Assembly: GCF_001570545.1 (NCBI RefSeq)
Contig: NZ_BBXD01000008.1
Span: 310,001 to 374,000 of the forward strand
DNA from: Herbidospora mongoliensis
Lineage (GTDB): Bacteria; Actinomycetota; Actinomycetes; Streptosporangiales; Streptosporangiaceae
Direction: 5' to 3'
DNA length: 64,000 nt
The notes under the pieces are model-generated. The model did not search any database. It was not told the DNA's origin and saw only the letters and a program-made list of their open reading frames with translations. Of the stretch, positions 50,769 to 61,000 are shown piece by piece. Made by a program: the position numbers and the translations under genes. Position 1 is the first letter of the stretch. The number at the start of each line of letters is the position of its first letter.

Positions 50769-53462
50769 GTGCTTGGGCTTCTTGGTCGGGATGACGAGCG
50801 GCGGCGGCTGGATCTGCTGCTCGGGAACGCGCGTAACGGACACGGCGGGTCGATCCTGATCACCGGGGAGCCGGGGATCGGCAAGACGGCGCTTCTGGAG
50901 GCGGTCACCTCGCGGGTGGCCGCGGTCCGGCTCGACGGGTTCGAGTCGGAGATGACGCTGCCCTTCGCCGCGATCCAGCGGTTGACGATCCCGCTCAGCG
51001 ACCACCTACCGGCGTTGCCGGAACGGCAGCGGGAGGCGATCAAAGTCGCCTCGGGGCTGGCCGACGGGCCGCCGCCCGACCGGTTCCTGGTCGGGCTCGG
51101 GGTGCTCGGACTGTTCGCGGCAGCCGCAGCCGACACACCGGTCGTCTGCGCGGTGGACGACGCCCACCTGCTCGACCAGGAGAGCCGTGACGTCATGGCG
51201 TTCGTGGCCCGGCGGATCGCGGTCGAGCCGGTCGCGCTGCTGTTCGCGGCCCGCGACGAGCAGGACATCGCCTCGCGGCTGGCGGGCGTGCCGGAGTTGC
51301 TGCTCGAAGGGCTCAGCCAGGAGTCGGCGACCGCGCTGCTGACGCGGTCGCTGGCCACCCCGATCGACCCGGCGTCGGCGGCGGCCATCGCCCGTGCGAC
51401 CGGCGGGAACCCGCTCGCGCTGATCGACCTGGCCGAAGAGGCCCGGGACATGGCCGGGCTCGGGTTCGGCGGCGATCCGATCCCGGTCGGCCGACGCCTG
51501 GAGGCCCACTACGCCCGGCGCATCGAGCGGACCGACCCGCAGGTACGCCTCTGGGTGCTGCTCGCCGCCGCCGACACCACCGACAACGCCGACCTGATCA
51601 CCTCCGCCGCCCGCGAACTGGGCCTGGACGACGACGTCGTCGACCGGGCCGAGGAGATCGGGCTGGTGGAGCTCCACGGCTCCATCAGGTTCCGCCATCC
51701 GCTGGTCCGGTCGGCGGTCTACAACGCCTCCGCCGGGGCCGACCGCCGGCGGGTCCATCGCGCGCTGGCCAAGGCGGCGGACGCCCTCGGCATGATCGAG
51801 CTTGAGGCCTGGCACGCCGCCAAGGCCACCTTCGGCACCGACGCGGAGGTCGCCGACCGGCTGGAGCACGCCGCCGACCTGGCCGCCCGCCGTGGTGGTC
51901 TGTCGTCGCGGGCCAGCATCCTCACCCGGGCCGCCGAGCTCACCCCGACGGGCCCGGTGAAGAACTCCCGCCTGGCCGGCGCGGCCGAGGCCGCCCTGGC
52001 GGTGGGGGCGGTGCGGGTCGCGCACGAACTGCTCGCCCGGATCGACGAGACGACGGCCGACCGGGTCGACCACGGCCGGGTGATCGTCGTGCGGTACGCG
52101 CTCGGCCTGTTCGCCGGAGACGCGCGGGTGCTGCCCTATTCGGTGGCCGAACTGGTCAAGGCGGCCGACGCGTTCCGGGGAAAGGACCTCGAACGGGAAC
52201 GGCGCACCCTGCTGAAGGCCTACGAGGCAGCCGCCACCGTCGACCGGATCTTCGCCGGGATCACCCGCCGGGAGCTGGGCGAACGGATCGCCGAGAGCGC
52301 GGTCGGCGGCGGCCCCTTCGCGGAGATCCTGACCGGGATCGGCGCGCTCATCCTGCTCCCCTACGCCGAGGCGGTGCCCCGGGCCCGCGCCGCCTTCGAC
52401 GCGATCCTGGCGCTGCCCGACCACGACATGATGCAGATGCACTCCGCCATCGCGGCGCTGAGCGTCTTCCTGTTCGACGACGCCGGGGGCCAGGCCGGGA
52501 TGGCGCGGGCCGCGACCGCGGCCAGAGAGGCGGGGGCGCTCCAGGCGCTCGACTCGCTGCTGTGGGTCACCTCTCTCGCCGAGCTGTCGTACGGCACGGT
52601 CCGCGTCGCCGAGGAGCTGATGGAGCAGGTCCGCGAAGTCAGGAAGGCCATGGGCTACGACGCGGAGAACGTGATCAACGCCGCGTTGATGGCCTGGACG
52701 GGGGCGCCCCGCCACGTCGTGCTCGCCATCGGCGAAGGGGCCAGCGCGGCCGGCTTCGGCGGGGTCGGCGCCGCCGCCGTCGCGGCCGTCGGCGTGCGGG
52801 ACATCGCCGAGGGCGACTACCGGGCCGCCTACGACCGGCTCAAGCCGCTGATCCAGGATCCCTTCCTGCACGTGACGCCGCTGCAGTACCCCGACTTCGT
52901 GGAGGCGGCAGCGCGCAGCGGCCGGGCCGCCGAGGCGCGTCCCCTCGCCGACCGGCTGATGGAGATGGCCGAGGCGAACGGCTCGGCGTGGTGCCGGGGC
53001 CTCGCCCTCCGGTCGCGGGCGCTGCTCGGCGACGACCCGGAGGCCGACTACCTGGCCGCCATCGAGGCGCTCGGGCCGACCCGCGCCGAGATCGACCTGG
53101 CCAGGGCCCATCTGCTCTACGGCGAATGGCTGCGCCGGGCCCGCCGCCGCCGCGAGGCGGGAGAGCACCTCCAGCTCGCGGCCAGACTGTTCGAGCAGAT
53201 GGGCGCGCTCATTTTCGTACCGAGAACGAAGGCGGAAATCGAGGCGGCCGGTCTGAAGGCCGCGGCCCCGGCGGGTTCGGACATCCCCGACCTGACGCCG
53301 CAGGAGCTCACCATCGCCCGGCAGGCGGCCCAGGGACGGACCAACGCCGAGATCGCCGGCAACCTGTTCATCAGCGTCAACACCGTCGACTACCACCTGC
53401 GCAAGGTGTTCAACAAGCTCGGCGTCTCCTCACGACGCCAGCTCCGCGATGTACTGGGGTGA
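50769..53462 (+). CDS. LAL-type LuxR regulator with AAA ATPase (first of tandem pair)
   Basis: The protein is 897 residues with a GTG start. N-terminal AAA/NACHT-like ATPase: Walker A GEPGIGKTALL (33-43), Walker B VVCAVDDAHLLDQE. A long helical-repeat middle (TPR-like, about 340-820) follows. The C-terminal LuxR HTH is LTPQELTIARQAAQGRTNAEIAG...TVDYHLRKVFNKLGV. LAL regulators activate secondary-metabolite or catabolic operons in an ATP-dependent way. It is near-identical in layout and about four-fifths similar in sequence to the next gene, 7 bp downstream. Confidence 0.92.
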   Translation: MLGLLGRDDERRRLDLLLGNARNGHGGSILITGEPGIGKTALLEAVTSRVAAVRLDGFESEMTLPFAAIQRLTIPLSDHLPALPERQREAIKVASGLADGPPPDRFLVGLGVLGLFAAAAADTPVVCAVDDAHLLDQESRDVMAFVARRIAVEPVALLFAARDEQDIASRLAGVPELLLEGLSQESATALLTRSLATPIDPASAAAIARATGGNPLALIDLAEEARDMAGLGFGGDPIPVGRRLEAHYARRIERTDPQVRLWVLLAAADTTDNADLITSAARELGLDDDVVDRAEEIGLVELHGSIRFRHPLVRSAVYNASAGADRRRVHRALAKAADALGMIELEAWHAAKATFGTDAEVADRLEHAADLAARRGGLSSRASILTRAAELTPTGPVKNSRLAGAAEAALAVGAVRVAHELLARIDETTADRVDHGRVIVVRYALGLFAGDARVLPYSVAELVKAADAFRGKDLERERRTLLKAYEAAATVDRIFAGITRRELGERIAESAVGGGPFAEILTGIGALILLPYAEAVPRARAAFDAILALPDHDMMQMHSAIAALSVFLFDDAGGQAGMARAATAAREAGALQALDSLLWVTSLAELSYGTVRVAEELMEQVREVRKAMGYDAENVINAALMAWTGAPRHVVLAIGEGASAAGFGGVGAAAVAAVGVRDIAEGDYRAAYDRLKPLIQDPFLHVTPLQYPDFVEAAARSGRAAEARPLADRLMEMAEANGSAWCRGLALRSRALLGDDPEADYLAAIEALGPTRAEIDLARAHLLYGEWLRRARRRREAGEHLQLAARLFEQMGALIFVPRTKAEIEAAGLKAAAPAGSDIPDLTPQELTIARQAAQGRTNAEIAGNLFISVNTVDYHLRKVFNKLGVSSRRQLRDVLG

Positions 53463-53469
53463 TCGGTCC

Positions 53470-56184
53470 GTGTTGAGGCTTCTGGGGCGGGACGACGAGC
53501 GGCGGCGGCTCGACCTGCTGCTCGCCAACGCGCGCAACGGTCACGGCGGAGCGCTTCTGGTCACCGGCGAGCCGGGCATCGGCAAGACGGCGCTGCTGGA
53601 GGTGACGACGACCGGCGCGGCCGGGCTGACGACGATCCGGCTCGACGGATTCGAGTCGGAGACCACGCTGCCCTTCGCCGCGATCCAGCGGCTGACCGTC
53701 CCGTTGAGCGGTCACTTCCCCGCTCTTCCGGCCCGGCAGAGGGAGGCCGTCCAGGTCGCCTCCGGCCTGGCCGACGGGCCGCCGCCCGACCGGTTCCTGG
53801 TCGGTCTCGGGGTGCTCGGACTGTTCGCGGCGGCCGCCGCCGACCTCCCGATCGTCTGCGCGGTGGACGACGCGCACCTGCTCGACCAGGAGAGCCTCGA
53901 CGTCATGGCGTTCGTGGCCCGGCGCGTCGGCGTCGAACCGGTCGCGCTGCTGTTCGCCGCCCGGGACGAGCAGGACATCACCTCGCGGCTGGCCGGGGTG
54001 CCGGAGTTGCTGTTGGAGGGGCTCAGTCAGGAGTCGGCGACGGCGCTGCTGACGCGGTCGCTGGCCACCCCGATCGACCCGGCGTCGGCGGCGGCCATCG
54101 CCCGTGCGACCGGCGGGAATCCGCTCGCGCTGATCGACCTGGCCGAGGAGTCGCTGGACACCGCCCTCGGCTTCGGCGCCGACCCGATCCCGGTCGGCCG
54201 CCGCCTGGAGGCCCACTACGCCCGCCGGGTCCAGCAGGCCGACGACCAGGTGAGACTGTGGGTGCTGCTGGCCGCCGCCGACACCACCGGCAACGCCGAC
54301 CTGGTCACCTCGGCCGCCCGGGAACTGGGCCTGGACGACGTCGGCGGCCGGGTCGAGGAACTCGGGCTGGTGGAACTGCACGGGACCGTCCGGTTCCGGC
54401 ATCCGCTGGTGCGGTCGGCCGTCTACAACGCCTCGTCGGGCACCGACCGCAGGCGCGTGCACCGCGGGCTGGCCAAGGCCGCAGGCGAGCTGCGCATGGT
54501 CGAACTCGAGGCCTGGCACGCCGCCAAGGCGACCTTCGGCACCGACGCCGGGGTCGCCGACCGGCTGGAACACACCGCCGACCTGGCCGCCCGCCGAGGC
54601 GGGTTCGCGTCGCGGGCCAGCATCCTCACCCGCGCCGCCGAGCTCACTCCGCCCGGCCCGGTGAAGAACTCCCGCCTGGCCGGCGCGGCCGAGGCGGCGC
54701 TCGCCGTGGGCGCGGTGCAGGTCGCGCACGAACTGCTCGCCCGGATCGACGAGACGACGGCCGACCGGGTCGACCAGGGGAGGGTCCTCGCGGTGCGGTG
54801 CGCCCTCGGGCTGTTCACCGCGGACCCGGCGGTCCTGCCCTACGCGGTGGCCCGTCTGGTCGAGGCGGCCGACGCGTTCCGCGGGCGCGACCTCGAACGC
54901 GAACAGCGCACCCTGCTGAAGGCCTACGAGCTCTGCGCCGTCACCGACCGGCTCATGGCCGGCATCACACCGGAGGAACTGGGACGGCGGATCGCCGGGG
55001 CGGCGGAGGGCGGTGGCCCCTTCGACGAGATCCTGGGCGGGATCGGCGCGCTGATCCTGCTTCCGTACAAGGAGGCGGTGCCCAAGGTCAGGGCGGCCTT
55101 CGACGCGATCATGGCGCTGCCCGACCACGAGATGATGCACATGTTCTCGGCCATCGCGGCGCTGGCCATGTTCCTGTGGGACGAGGCCGAGCGCCGGGCC
55201 GGTCTGGCCCGCGCCGCCGCCACGGCGAGAGAGGCCGGTGCGCTCCAGGCCCTCGACACGATGCTCTGGACCAACTCCCTCGCCGAGGCGTGCGGCGGCG
55301 GCACGATCCGGGCGGCCGTGGAGTCGATGGACCAGGTCCGCGAGGTACGGCTGGCCATGGGGTACGACGCGGAGAACGTGATCAACGCCGCGCTGATGGC
55401 CCTGACCGGTACGCCCAAGCACATGGTAGTCGCCATCGCCGAAGGCGCCAACGCGCTCGGGTTCGGCGGCGTCGGCGCGACCGCTTTCGCCGCGCTCGGC
55501 CAGCGCCATCTCGCCGAGGGCGACTACCGGGCCGCCTACGACCGGCTCAAGCCGCTGATCGACGAGCCGTTCTTGCAGGTCACGCCAGTTCACTTTCCCG
55601 ACTACACCGAGGCGGCGGTGCGCATCGGGCGGACCGCGGAGGCGCGTGAATACGCCGACCGGCTGATGGAGATGGCGGAGATCAACGGCTCACCGTGGTG
55701 CCGGGGGGTGGCACTGCGCGCCAGGGCGCTGGTCGGCGACGACCCGGAGGCCGACTATGTGGCGGCCATCGAGGCGCTCGAACCGACCGGCGCGCTGATC
55801 GACCTGGCCAGGGCCCATCTGCTGTACGGGGAGTGGTTGCGCCGGGTGCGCCGTCGTCGTGAGGCGGGCGAACAGCTTCAGGTCGCGGCCACGCTCTTCG
55901 AGCGGTCGGGTGCGCGCATCTTCGTACAGAGAACTCAGTCGGAGCTCGAAGCGGCCGGGATGAAAGCCCTGACGGTCAAGGGGCCCGACATCCCCGACCT
56001 GACCCCGCAGGAGCTCACCATCGCCCGGCAGGCCTCGCTCGGCCGCACCAACGCCGAGATCGCCGCGAACCTGTTCATCAGCGTCAACACCGTCGACTAC
56101 CACCTCAGGAAGGTGTTCCAGAAACTCGGCATCTCCTCACGGCGGCAGCTCTCCGACAAACTACGTGAATCGCGTGGTACGTAA
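53470..56184 (+). CDS. LAL-type LuxR regulator with AAA ATPase (second of tandem pair)
   Basis: The paralogue of the preceding gene has 904 residues. It has the same Walker A (GEPGIGKTALLE), Walker B (IVCAVDDAHLLDQE) and LuxR HTH (LTPQELTIARQASLGRTNAEIAA). Long stretches are identical, such as SGLADGPPPDRFLVGLGVLG. I chose GTG 53470, 7 bp after the first gene's stop, because it aligns with the first gene's start. ATG 53449 would overlap it. The C-terminus is 8 residues longer. The copies diverge mainly in the TPR-like middle, so they may sense different signals. Confidence 0.9.
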   Translation: MLRLLGRDDERRRLDLLLANARNGHGGALLVTGEPGIGKTALLEVTTTGAAGLTTIRLDGFESETTLPFAAIQRLTVPLSGHFPALPARQREAVQVASGLADGPPPDRFLVGLGVLGLFAAAAADLPIVCAVDDAHLLDQESLDVMAFVARRVGVEPVALLFAARDEQDITSRLAGVPELLLEGLSQESATALLTRSLATPIDPASAAAIARATGGNPLALIDLAEESLDTALGFGADPIPVGRRLEAHYARRVQQADDQVRLWVLLAAADTTGNADLVTSAARELGLDDVGGRVEELGLVELHGTVRFRHPLVRSAVYNASSGTDRRRVHRGLAKAAGELRMVELEAWHAAKATFGTDAGVADRLEHTADLAARRGGFASRASILTRAAELTPPGPVKNSRLAGAAEAALAVGAVQVAHELLARIDETTADRVDQGRVLAVRCALGLFTADPAVLPYAVARLVEAADAFRGRDLEREQRTLLKAYELCAVTDRLMAGITPEELGRRIAGAAEGGGPFDEILGGIGALILLPYKEAVPKVRAAFDAIMALPDHEMMHMFSAIAALAMFLWDEAERRAGLARAAATAREAGALQALDTMLWTNSLAEACGGGTIRAAVESMDQVREVRLAMGYDAENVINAALMALTGTPKHMVVAIAEGANALGFGGVGATAFAALGQRHLAEGDYRAAYDRLKPLIDEPFLQVTPVHFPDYTEAAVRIGRTAEAREYADRLMEMAEINGSPWCRGVALRARALVGDDPEADYVAAIEALEPTGALIDLARAHLLYGEWLRRVRRRREAGEQLQVAATLFERSGARIFVQRTQSELEAAGMKALTVKGPDIPDLTPQELTIARQASLGRTNAEIAANLFISVNTVDYHLRKVFQKLGISSRRQLSDKLRESRGT

Positions 56185-56239
56185 CTGAAGGCCTCCGCGC
56201 GACGCTCGAGTGGACCCCATTCGAGCCAAGGAGGCCACA

Positions 56240-57061
56240 GTGCCCTTTGTCACCGCCGACGACGGTGCGCGGATCTTCTACAAGGACTGGGGGACCGAAG
56301 GGTCCCCGGTCCTGTTCAGCCACGGCTGGCCGCTCAACTCCGACGCCTTCGAGGCCTCGGCGCTGTTCATGGCCACCCACGGCCACCGCGCCATCGCGCA
56401 CGACCGGCGCGGCCACGGCCGGTCGTCGCAGACCTGGCACGGCAACGAGATGGACACCTACGCCGACGACCTGGCCTGCCTGATCGAGCACCTCGACCTG
56501 CGCGACCTCACGCTCGTCGGCCACTCGACCGGCGGCGGCGAGATCGTGCACTACATCGGCCGCCACGGCACCGCCCGCGTCTCCAGGGTCGTGTTGATCG
56601 GCGCCGTTCCGCCGCTCATGCTCCAGACCGACGACAACCCCGAGGGACTGCCGATCGAGGTGTTCGACGGCATCCGCGCCGGTGAGCTGGCGAACCGTTC
56701 GCAGCTCTACCGCGACCTCGCCGACGGCCCGTTCTTCGGCCACAACCGCAAGGGCGACGTGGCGCAGGGCTTCCGGGACGCCTTCTGGCTGCAGAGCATG
56801 GCCTGCGGGCACCGGGCCGCGTATGAGTGCATCGCCGCCTTCTCGGCGACCGACTTCCGCCCCGACCTGGCCAAGATCGACGTTCCGACGCTGGTCATCC
56901 ACGGGGACGACGACCAGATCGTGCCGTTCGAGGTCGGCGGCAAGCGATCGGCCGAACTGATCGACGGCGCTGTTCTCAAGGTTTACGAGGGCAGCGGTCA
57001 CGCCCTGCCCGACACCGACCGTGACCGCCTCCACGCCGACATCCTGGAGTTCATCTCATGA
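56240..57061 (+). CDS. Alpha/beta hydrolase, haloperoxidase/epoxide-hydrolase type
   Basis: The protein is 273 residues with a GTG start preceded by [19 protein letters not shown] oxyanion loop, nucleophile elbow GHSTGGGE (Ser about 99), acid in GDDDQIVP and histidine in GSGHALPDT are all present. It is of the non-heme chloroperoxidase group, which in practice are perhydrolases or esterases. The stop overlaps the next hydrolase start (ATGA). It sits 55 bp after the LAL genes and may be one of their targets. Confidence 0.92.
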   Translation: MPFVTADDGARIFYKDWGTEGSPVLFSHGWPLNSDAFEASALFMATHGHRAIAHDRRGHGRSSQTWHGNEMDTYADDLACLIEHLDLRDLTLVGHSTGGGEIVHYIGRHGTARVSRVVLIGAVPPLMLQTDDNPEGLPIEVFDGIRAGELANRSQLYRDLADGPFFGHNRKGDVAQGFRDAFWLQSMACGHRAAYECIAAFSATDFRPDLAKIDVPTLVIHGDDDQIVPFEVGGKRSAELIDGAVLKVYEGSGHALPDTDRDRLHADILEFIS

Positions 57062-57849
57062 CCACCGTCGTACTCGTCCACGGCCTGTGGGTAACCCCTC
57101 GCAGCTGGGAGGCCTGGGTTCCGTACCTGGAGTCCAAAGGCGTCAAAGTGCTCACCCCCGGCTACCCCGGCTTCGACATCGAGGTCGAGGCGCTGCGGCA
57201 GAACCCCGACATCATCGCCAACCTGACCGTCGCCGACACCGTCGCCCACCTGGCCTCGGTCATCGAGTCGGAGCCCGAGCCGCCGATCATCATGGGCCAC
57301 TCGTTCGGCGGCACGCTGACCCAGTTGCTGCTGGCCAAGGGCCTGGGCTCGGCCGGCGTCGTGATCGACTCCGCGCCGACGGAAGGCGTGCGGGTCAACC
57401 CGATCTCCCAGGCCAGGTCGCTGTTCCCGGCGCTGAAGAACCCCGCCAACCGGCACCGCGCCGTCGGCTTCACCGCCGAGGAGTGGCACTACGCCTTCAC
57501 CAACACCCTGTCGGAGGAGGAGTCCCTCAAGGTCTGGGAGCGCTACGCCATCGCCGCCCCCGGCTTCTGGGTCTGGGAGTACGGCCTGTTCGCCAACTTC
57601 AAGCCCGGTCACCAGGACACCTGGGTCGACTACGACGCCGACCGGGCCCCGCTGCTGTTCATCGGCGGCGAGAAGGACCACATCATGCCGCCGTCGGTGA
57701 ACAAGTCGAACGCCAAGCACTACAAGAACTCGCCCGCGCTGACGGAGTATCACGAGTTCGAGGGCCGCGATCACTGGACCTGCGGCGCCCCCGGCTGGGA
57801 GGCCGTCGCCGACCACGCGCTGGAGTGGGCGCTCAAGCACAAGCGCTGA
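57058..57849 (+). CDS. Alpha/beta hydrolase
   Basis: This 263-residue hydrolase has a short N-terminus [15 protein letters not shown], nucleophile elbow GHSFGGT (Ser about 82), acid in GGEKDHIMP and histidine in GRDHWTCG. The presence of all catalytic residues indicates an active esterase or lactonase-like enzyme. It is translationally coupled to the previous hydrolase, so the two probably act on successive or similar ester substrates. A terminator follows 12 bp after the stop. Confidence 0.92.
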   Translation: MTTVVLVHGLWVTPRSWEAWVPYLESKGVKVLTPGYPGFDIEVEALRQNPDIIANLTVADTVAHLASVIESEPEPPIIMGHSFGGTLTQLLLAKGLGSAGVVIDSAPTEGVRVNPISQARSLFPALKNPANRHRAVGFTAEEWHYAFTNTLSEEESLKVWERYAIAAPGFWVWEYGLFANFKPGHQDTWVDYDADRAPLLFIGGEKDHIMPPSVNKSNAKHYKNSPALTEYHEFEGRDHWTCGAPGWEAVADHALEWALKHKR

Positions 57850-57861
57850 TCTCTGTGGACG

Positions 57862-57894
57862 AACCCGCCCTCCTGGTTGATCAGAGGGCGGGTT
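57862..57894 (+). terminator. Intrinsic terminator after the hydrolase pair
   Basis: AACCCGCCCTC (57862-57872) and GAGGGCGGGTT (57884-57894) form an 11-bp stem with an 11-nt loop, followed by a T-rich AGTCTTT. Position after the stop codon and the stem support a rho-independent terminator. Confidence 0.75.
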
Positions 57895-57909
57895 AGTCTT
57901 TCTGAAACT

Positions 57910-57930
57910 AACCGAAACTTTCGGTTGACA
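57910..57930 (+). promoter_or_regulatory. Perfect palindrome overlapping a -35 element, xylanase control region
   Basis: AACCGAAA-C-TTTCGGTT (57910-57926) is a perfect 17-bp palindrome. Its right arm overlaps TTGACA (57925-57930), a consensus -35. A second TTGACA lies at 58012-58017 after a CCGAAAG half-site. GAAA-N-TTTC palindromes are known upstream of actinomycete xylanase genes. A repressor site that answers to xylan fragments is inferred. The regulator gene is not in this window. The rest of 57895-58107 contains no gene. Confidence 0.6.
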
Positions 57931-58107
57931 TGTCGGGCGTCTTACCTGGAGTTCTCCGCATAACCACTGGTCATTCCCGGCCTTACATTTCGGGTGTGTT
58001 TCCGAAAGTTGTTGACAGCGTGGCTGCCCCCGCCGACACTCTCGTGGATACCGATTCGCTCCCGTCGGTCGTTTTTCGCGCCCCTCAGGCAGGGAGGAAA
58101 CACGTCC

Positions 58108-59076
58108 ATGAAAAAAGGATTGGTGGCCGCGGGTATCTGGGCCACTGCGCTGGCCATGATCACGATGCTGCCCGGCGTCGCCCAGGCCGCCGTGACCACT
58201 AACGGGACCGGCACCAACAACGGCTACTGGTACTCCTTCTGGACCGACAGCCAGGGCACCGTCTCCATGGAACTCGGCTCCGGCGGCAACTACAGCACCT
58301 CGTGGAGCAACACCGGCAACTTCGTCGCCGGCAAGGGCTGGCAGACCGGCAGCCGCAGGTCGGTGTCGTACTCAGGCAGCTTCAACCCGTCGGGAAACGC
58401 ATACCTGACCCTCTACGGGTGGACCCGTAACCCCCTCATCGAGTACTACATCGTCGACAACTGGGGCACCTACCGCCCGACCGGTTCCTTCAAGGGCACG
58501 GTGAGCAGCGACGGCGGCACCTACGACATCTACGAGACGACCCGCACCAACGCGCCCTCGATCGAGGGGACCCGCACGTTCAAGCAGTTCTGGAGCGTGC
58601 GCCAGTCGAAGAAGACCGGCGGCACCATCACCTCCGGCAACCACTTCGACGCGTGGGCCAGCAAGGGCATGCAGCTCGGCAACCACGACTACATGATCAT
58701 GGCGACCGAGGGCTACCAGAGCAGCGGCAACTCCAACATCACGATCGGCAGTGGCGGCGGCGGAAACCCGCAGCCCACCCCCACCCCCACCAACGGTGGT
58801 GGCGGCGGCGGAGGCGGCTGCACGGCGTCGCTGTCGGCGGGCCAGTCGTGGAGTGACCGCTACAACCTGAACGTGTCGGTGAGCGGTTCGAGCAACTGGA
58901 CGGTGACGATGAACGTCCCGTCACCCGCGAAGATCAGCTCGACGTGGAACATCTCCGCGTCCTATCCGAACGCGCAGACCCTGACGGCACGGCCCAACGG
59001 CAGTGGCAACAACTGGGGCGTGACGATCATGCGCAACGGCAACAACACCTGGCCGACGGTCTCCTGCTCAGGCTGA
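58108..59076 (+). CDS. Secreted GH11 endo-1,4-beta-xylanase with C-terminal CBM2-like module
   Basis: The protein is 322 residues. Signal peptide 1-27; GH11 jelly-roll about 28-215 with nucleophile Glu112 in [12 protein letters not shown] and acid/base Glu201 in [10 protein letters not shown], plus [11 protein letters not shown]; a Gly/Pro/Thr linker ([12 protein letters not shown]) to residue 237; and a carbohydrate-binding module with two cysteines (238, 320) and exposed tryptophans, CBM2-like. It cuts xylan backbones outside the cell. GGAGGAAA precedes ATG 58108. Control is probably through the palindrome upstream. Confidence 0.95.
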   Translation: MKKGLVAAGIWATALAMITMLPGVAQAAVTTNGTGTNNGYWYSFWTDSQGTVSMELGSGGNYSTSWSNTGNFVAGKGWQTGSRRSVSYSGSFNPSGNAYLTLYGWTRNPLIEYYIVDNWGTYRPTGSFKGTVSSDGGTYDIYETTRTNAPSIEGTRTFKQFWSVRQSKKTGGTITSGNHFDAWASKGMQLGNHDYMIMATEGYQSSGNSNITIGSGGGGNPQPTPTPTNGGGGGGGGCTASLSAGQSWSDRYNLNVSVSGSSNWTVTMNVPSPAKISSTWNISASYPNAQTLTARPNGSGNNWGVTIMRNGNNTWPTVSCSG

Positions 59077-59089
59077 CCCGACGGAGGAA

Positions 59090-59124
59090 CGAAAAGCCCA
59101 GGTGATCGGCGCCTGGGCTTTTCG
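59090..59124. terminator. Bidirectional intrinsic terminator
   Basis: CGAAAAGCCCAGG (59090-59102) and CCTGGGCTTTTCG (59112-59124) form a 13-bp stem with a 9-nt loop. TTTT on each strand falls in the stem's end. It lies between the xylanase gene and the convergent downstream gene, so it can serve both. Confidence 0.85.
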
Positions 59125-59136
59125 CCTGTCATCCGG

Positions 59137-60807
59137 TCAGGCCGACGGGCAGGGCTGGCCCGGGAGCGTCAGCGACGCCCGCGCGTGGCTGACGACGACG
59201 TCGACCCCCGCGATCGTCGTGACGTGAATGGCGTTGACCTTGATGCCGGTGCCGTTTCCGTAGGGCACCCGCTCGTTGAGGACGATCTTGGCCACCAGCG
59301 GGATGGTGATCGTGTGGTTCAGCGGCGGGTTCGTGATGGTCGAACCGTTCACCTTGAGCGTGGTGAAGGTGGTCGTGCCCGCTGTGGTCACCGTCCCGCT
59401 CGTGGTGGAGGTCGCGGTCGCCTGGGCGGTGATCTCCTCTGCCGTGATCAGGCCGTTGAGCAGGTTCAGCTTCGCGGTGGTGGCCTTCGCCTTGGCGGTA
59501 CGCAGCCCGTCGGGCCCCACCGTGCCGGAGGCCTCCGTGGTCAGCACTCCGAGCGAGGCGACGGCGGGGAGCACCGCCGTCAGGAGCGTGTCGCTGTCGG
59601 AGCCCGGCGTGGCCGTACAGGAAATGTCCGAGGGAATGAGCGGCGCGCCGCCGATCAGCGGCGCGGTCACCTTCGCGGCGTGGGCGTGGGCGTCGAACTT
59701 GTGCTCCGGCACGACGAACGTCACCGACGCGCACGCGGGTGGCGGGTTGATCCCGATCCGGGCCGACACGTCGGCGGGGCAGGTCGTGTATTCGCCGATG
59801 ACGGCCGCCTTCACCGGGACGGTGATCGTGCAGGTCGCGTCCCCGTCGGCGATGCCGCCACCCGCGGAGACGACACCGTTGGCGATCGAGATCGACGGGC
59901 TCACACAGTCGCTCGTCGGGGTCCCGGCCGGGGTCAGCCCGTCGGGAAGGTCGACCTTGAACGACCAGCCGATCTTCTCGCGCAGCTCCGAGGTGTTCGT
60001 CACGGTCAGCGTGAGATTGGTGGTCTGCCCGACGGCCGGGTTGTTCGGCGGATAGGACAGGCCGAGCTGCGGGGTCACGTCGAGCACCCGCACGTTGTCG
60101 ATCGCCCCGTCGTTGCCGTTGGTGCCGGCCTGCGTGTTCACCAGGCGGATGCCGAGCTGCGATCCGGCGAACAGGACCGGCGCGTCACTCGTGTAGGTCC
60201 CGACCGAGATCCCGTTGATCACCGCCCCCGGGGCGGCGCAGGTGTCGATGGGCTGACTGAACGTCGGGATCGCGGTGGCGCCGTCGAGCAGGTAGAACGC
60301 GATCAGCGGATGGGCCACGTTGCAGTTCACCGCCGCGGCGTCGACCGAGAACGTCACGAAGCGGCTGCCGCCGCCGATGGGCACCGGATGCTCGGTCTCG
60401 AGCTGCACCTTGGGCGCGCCGGGAGGCGTGTGCGTGAACGCCGTCACGGCGTGGTTCGTGGCCGGGTCCTCACCGGCCCACTGCCCGAGAGAGGCCGCGA
60501 GCTCGCGTACGGTCGGCCACCAGCCGCCGCACTGCTGCGCGAGCGGAGGCGCCACGGCCGGGTTGAGGCGACTGGCGATGAGGCCGTTGCACGAGGTCAG
60601 CCAGGCCGGGTCGGCGGTGTAGGTCATGGCGTGGGGCGCCGGGCCGACGTAGTCGGTGACCATGACGGGCGCGGTGCCCTGCCCGTTTTCGAACTCTTCG
60701 CTGAAGACGACCTGGGGGTCGGCGGGGGCGGCCGTGGCCGCTCCCGGGGACAGGACCGCGGTCAGCGGGATGAGGGTGAGAACGACCGCGGGAACGATTC
60801 GTCGCAA
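59137..60807 (-). CDS. Secreted choice-of-anchor-type / DUF11-like protein
   Basis: The 556-residue exoprotein has a signal peptide (1-26). The N-terminal half is lectin-like (FSEEFENGQG, VTFSVDAAAVNCN, GSQLGIRLVNTQAGTNGNDGAIDNVRV). A central DUF11-like repeat domain follows (LTLTVTNTSELREKIGWSF, DGDATCTITVPV). The C-terminal part has the choice-of-anchor P pattern (LNLLNGLITAEEITAQATAT). It contains no sortase motif or membrane anchor. Function is unknown, possibly adhesion or surface coating. It is divergent from the acetolactate operon. Confidence 0.8.
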   Translation of the reverse strand: MRRIVPAVVLTLIPLTAVLSPGAATAAPADPQVVFSEEFENGQGTAPVMVTDYVGPAPHAMTYTADPAWLTSCNGLIASRLNPAVAPPLAQQCGGWWPTVRELAASLGQWAGEDPATNHAVTAFTHTPPGAPKVQLETEHPVPIGGGSRFVTFSVDAAAVNCNVAHPLIAFYLLDGATAIPTFSQPIDTCAAPGAVINGISVGTYTSDAPVLFAGSQLGIRLVNTQAGTNGNDGAIDNVRVLDVTPQLGLSYPPNNPAVGQTTNLTLTVTNTSELREKIGWSFKVDLPDGLTPAGTPTSDCVSPSISIANGVVSAGGGIADGDATCTITVPVKAAVIGEYTTCPADVSARIGINPPPACASVTFVVPEHKFDAHAHAAKVTAPLIGGAPLIPSDISCTATPGSDSDTLLTAVLPAVASLGVLTTEASGTVGPDGLRTAKAKATTAKLNLLNGLITAEEITAQATATSTTSGTVTTAGTTTFTTLKVNGSTITNPPLNHTITIPLVAKIVLNERVPYGNGTGIKVNAIHVTTIAGVDVVVSHARASLTLPGQPCPSA

Positions 60808-61000
60808 GGGTGCTTTCCCTTCGTGGCGAACTGGCGGTCCTCAGTCCTCACACAAAGTCCCTGACGAATCACTTACTGTCAAGAAGGTGTGGCATTTGTC
60901 GGACTTGCGGGTAATTGCAGCTATACATCCCAGAAAGTGCTGATTGATACGCTTTTGTTATCATTGATCGAGATCGTGGCCGAAAGAGCGGGGGCTCGGC

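Noticed and set aside
53449-53469. ATG at 53449 as the start of the second LAL regulator
   Set aside because: It overlaps the first gene, and the paralogue aligns from GTG 53470.
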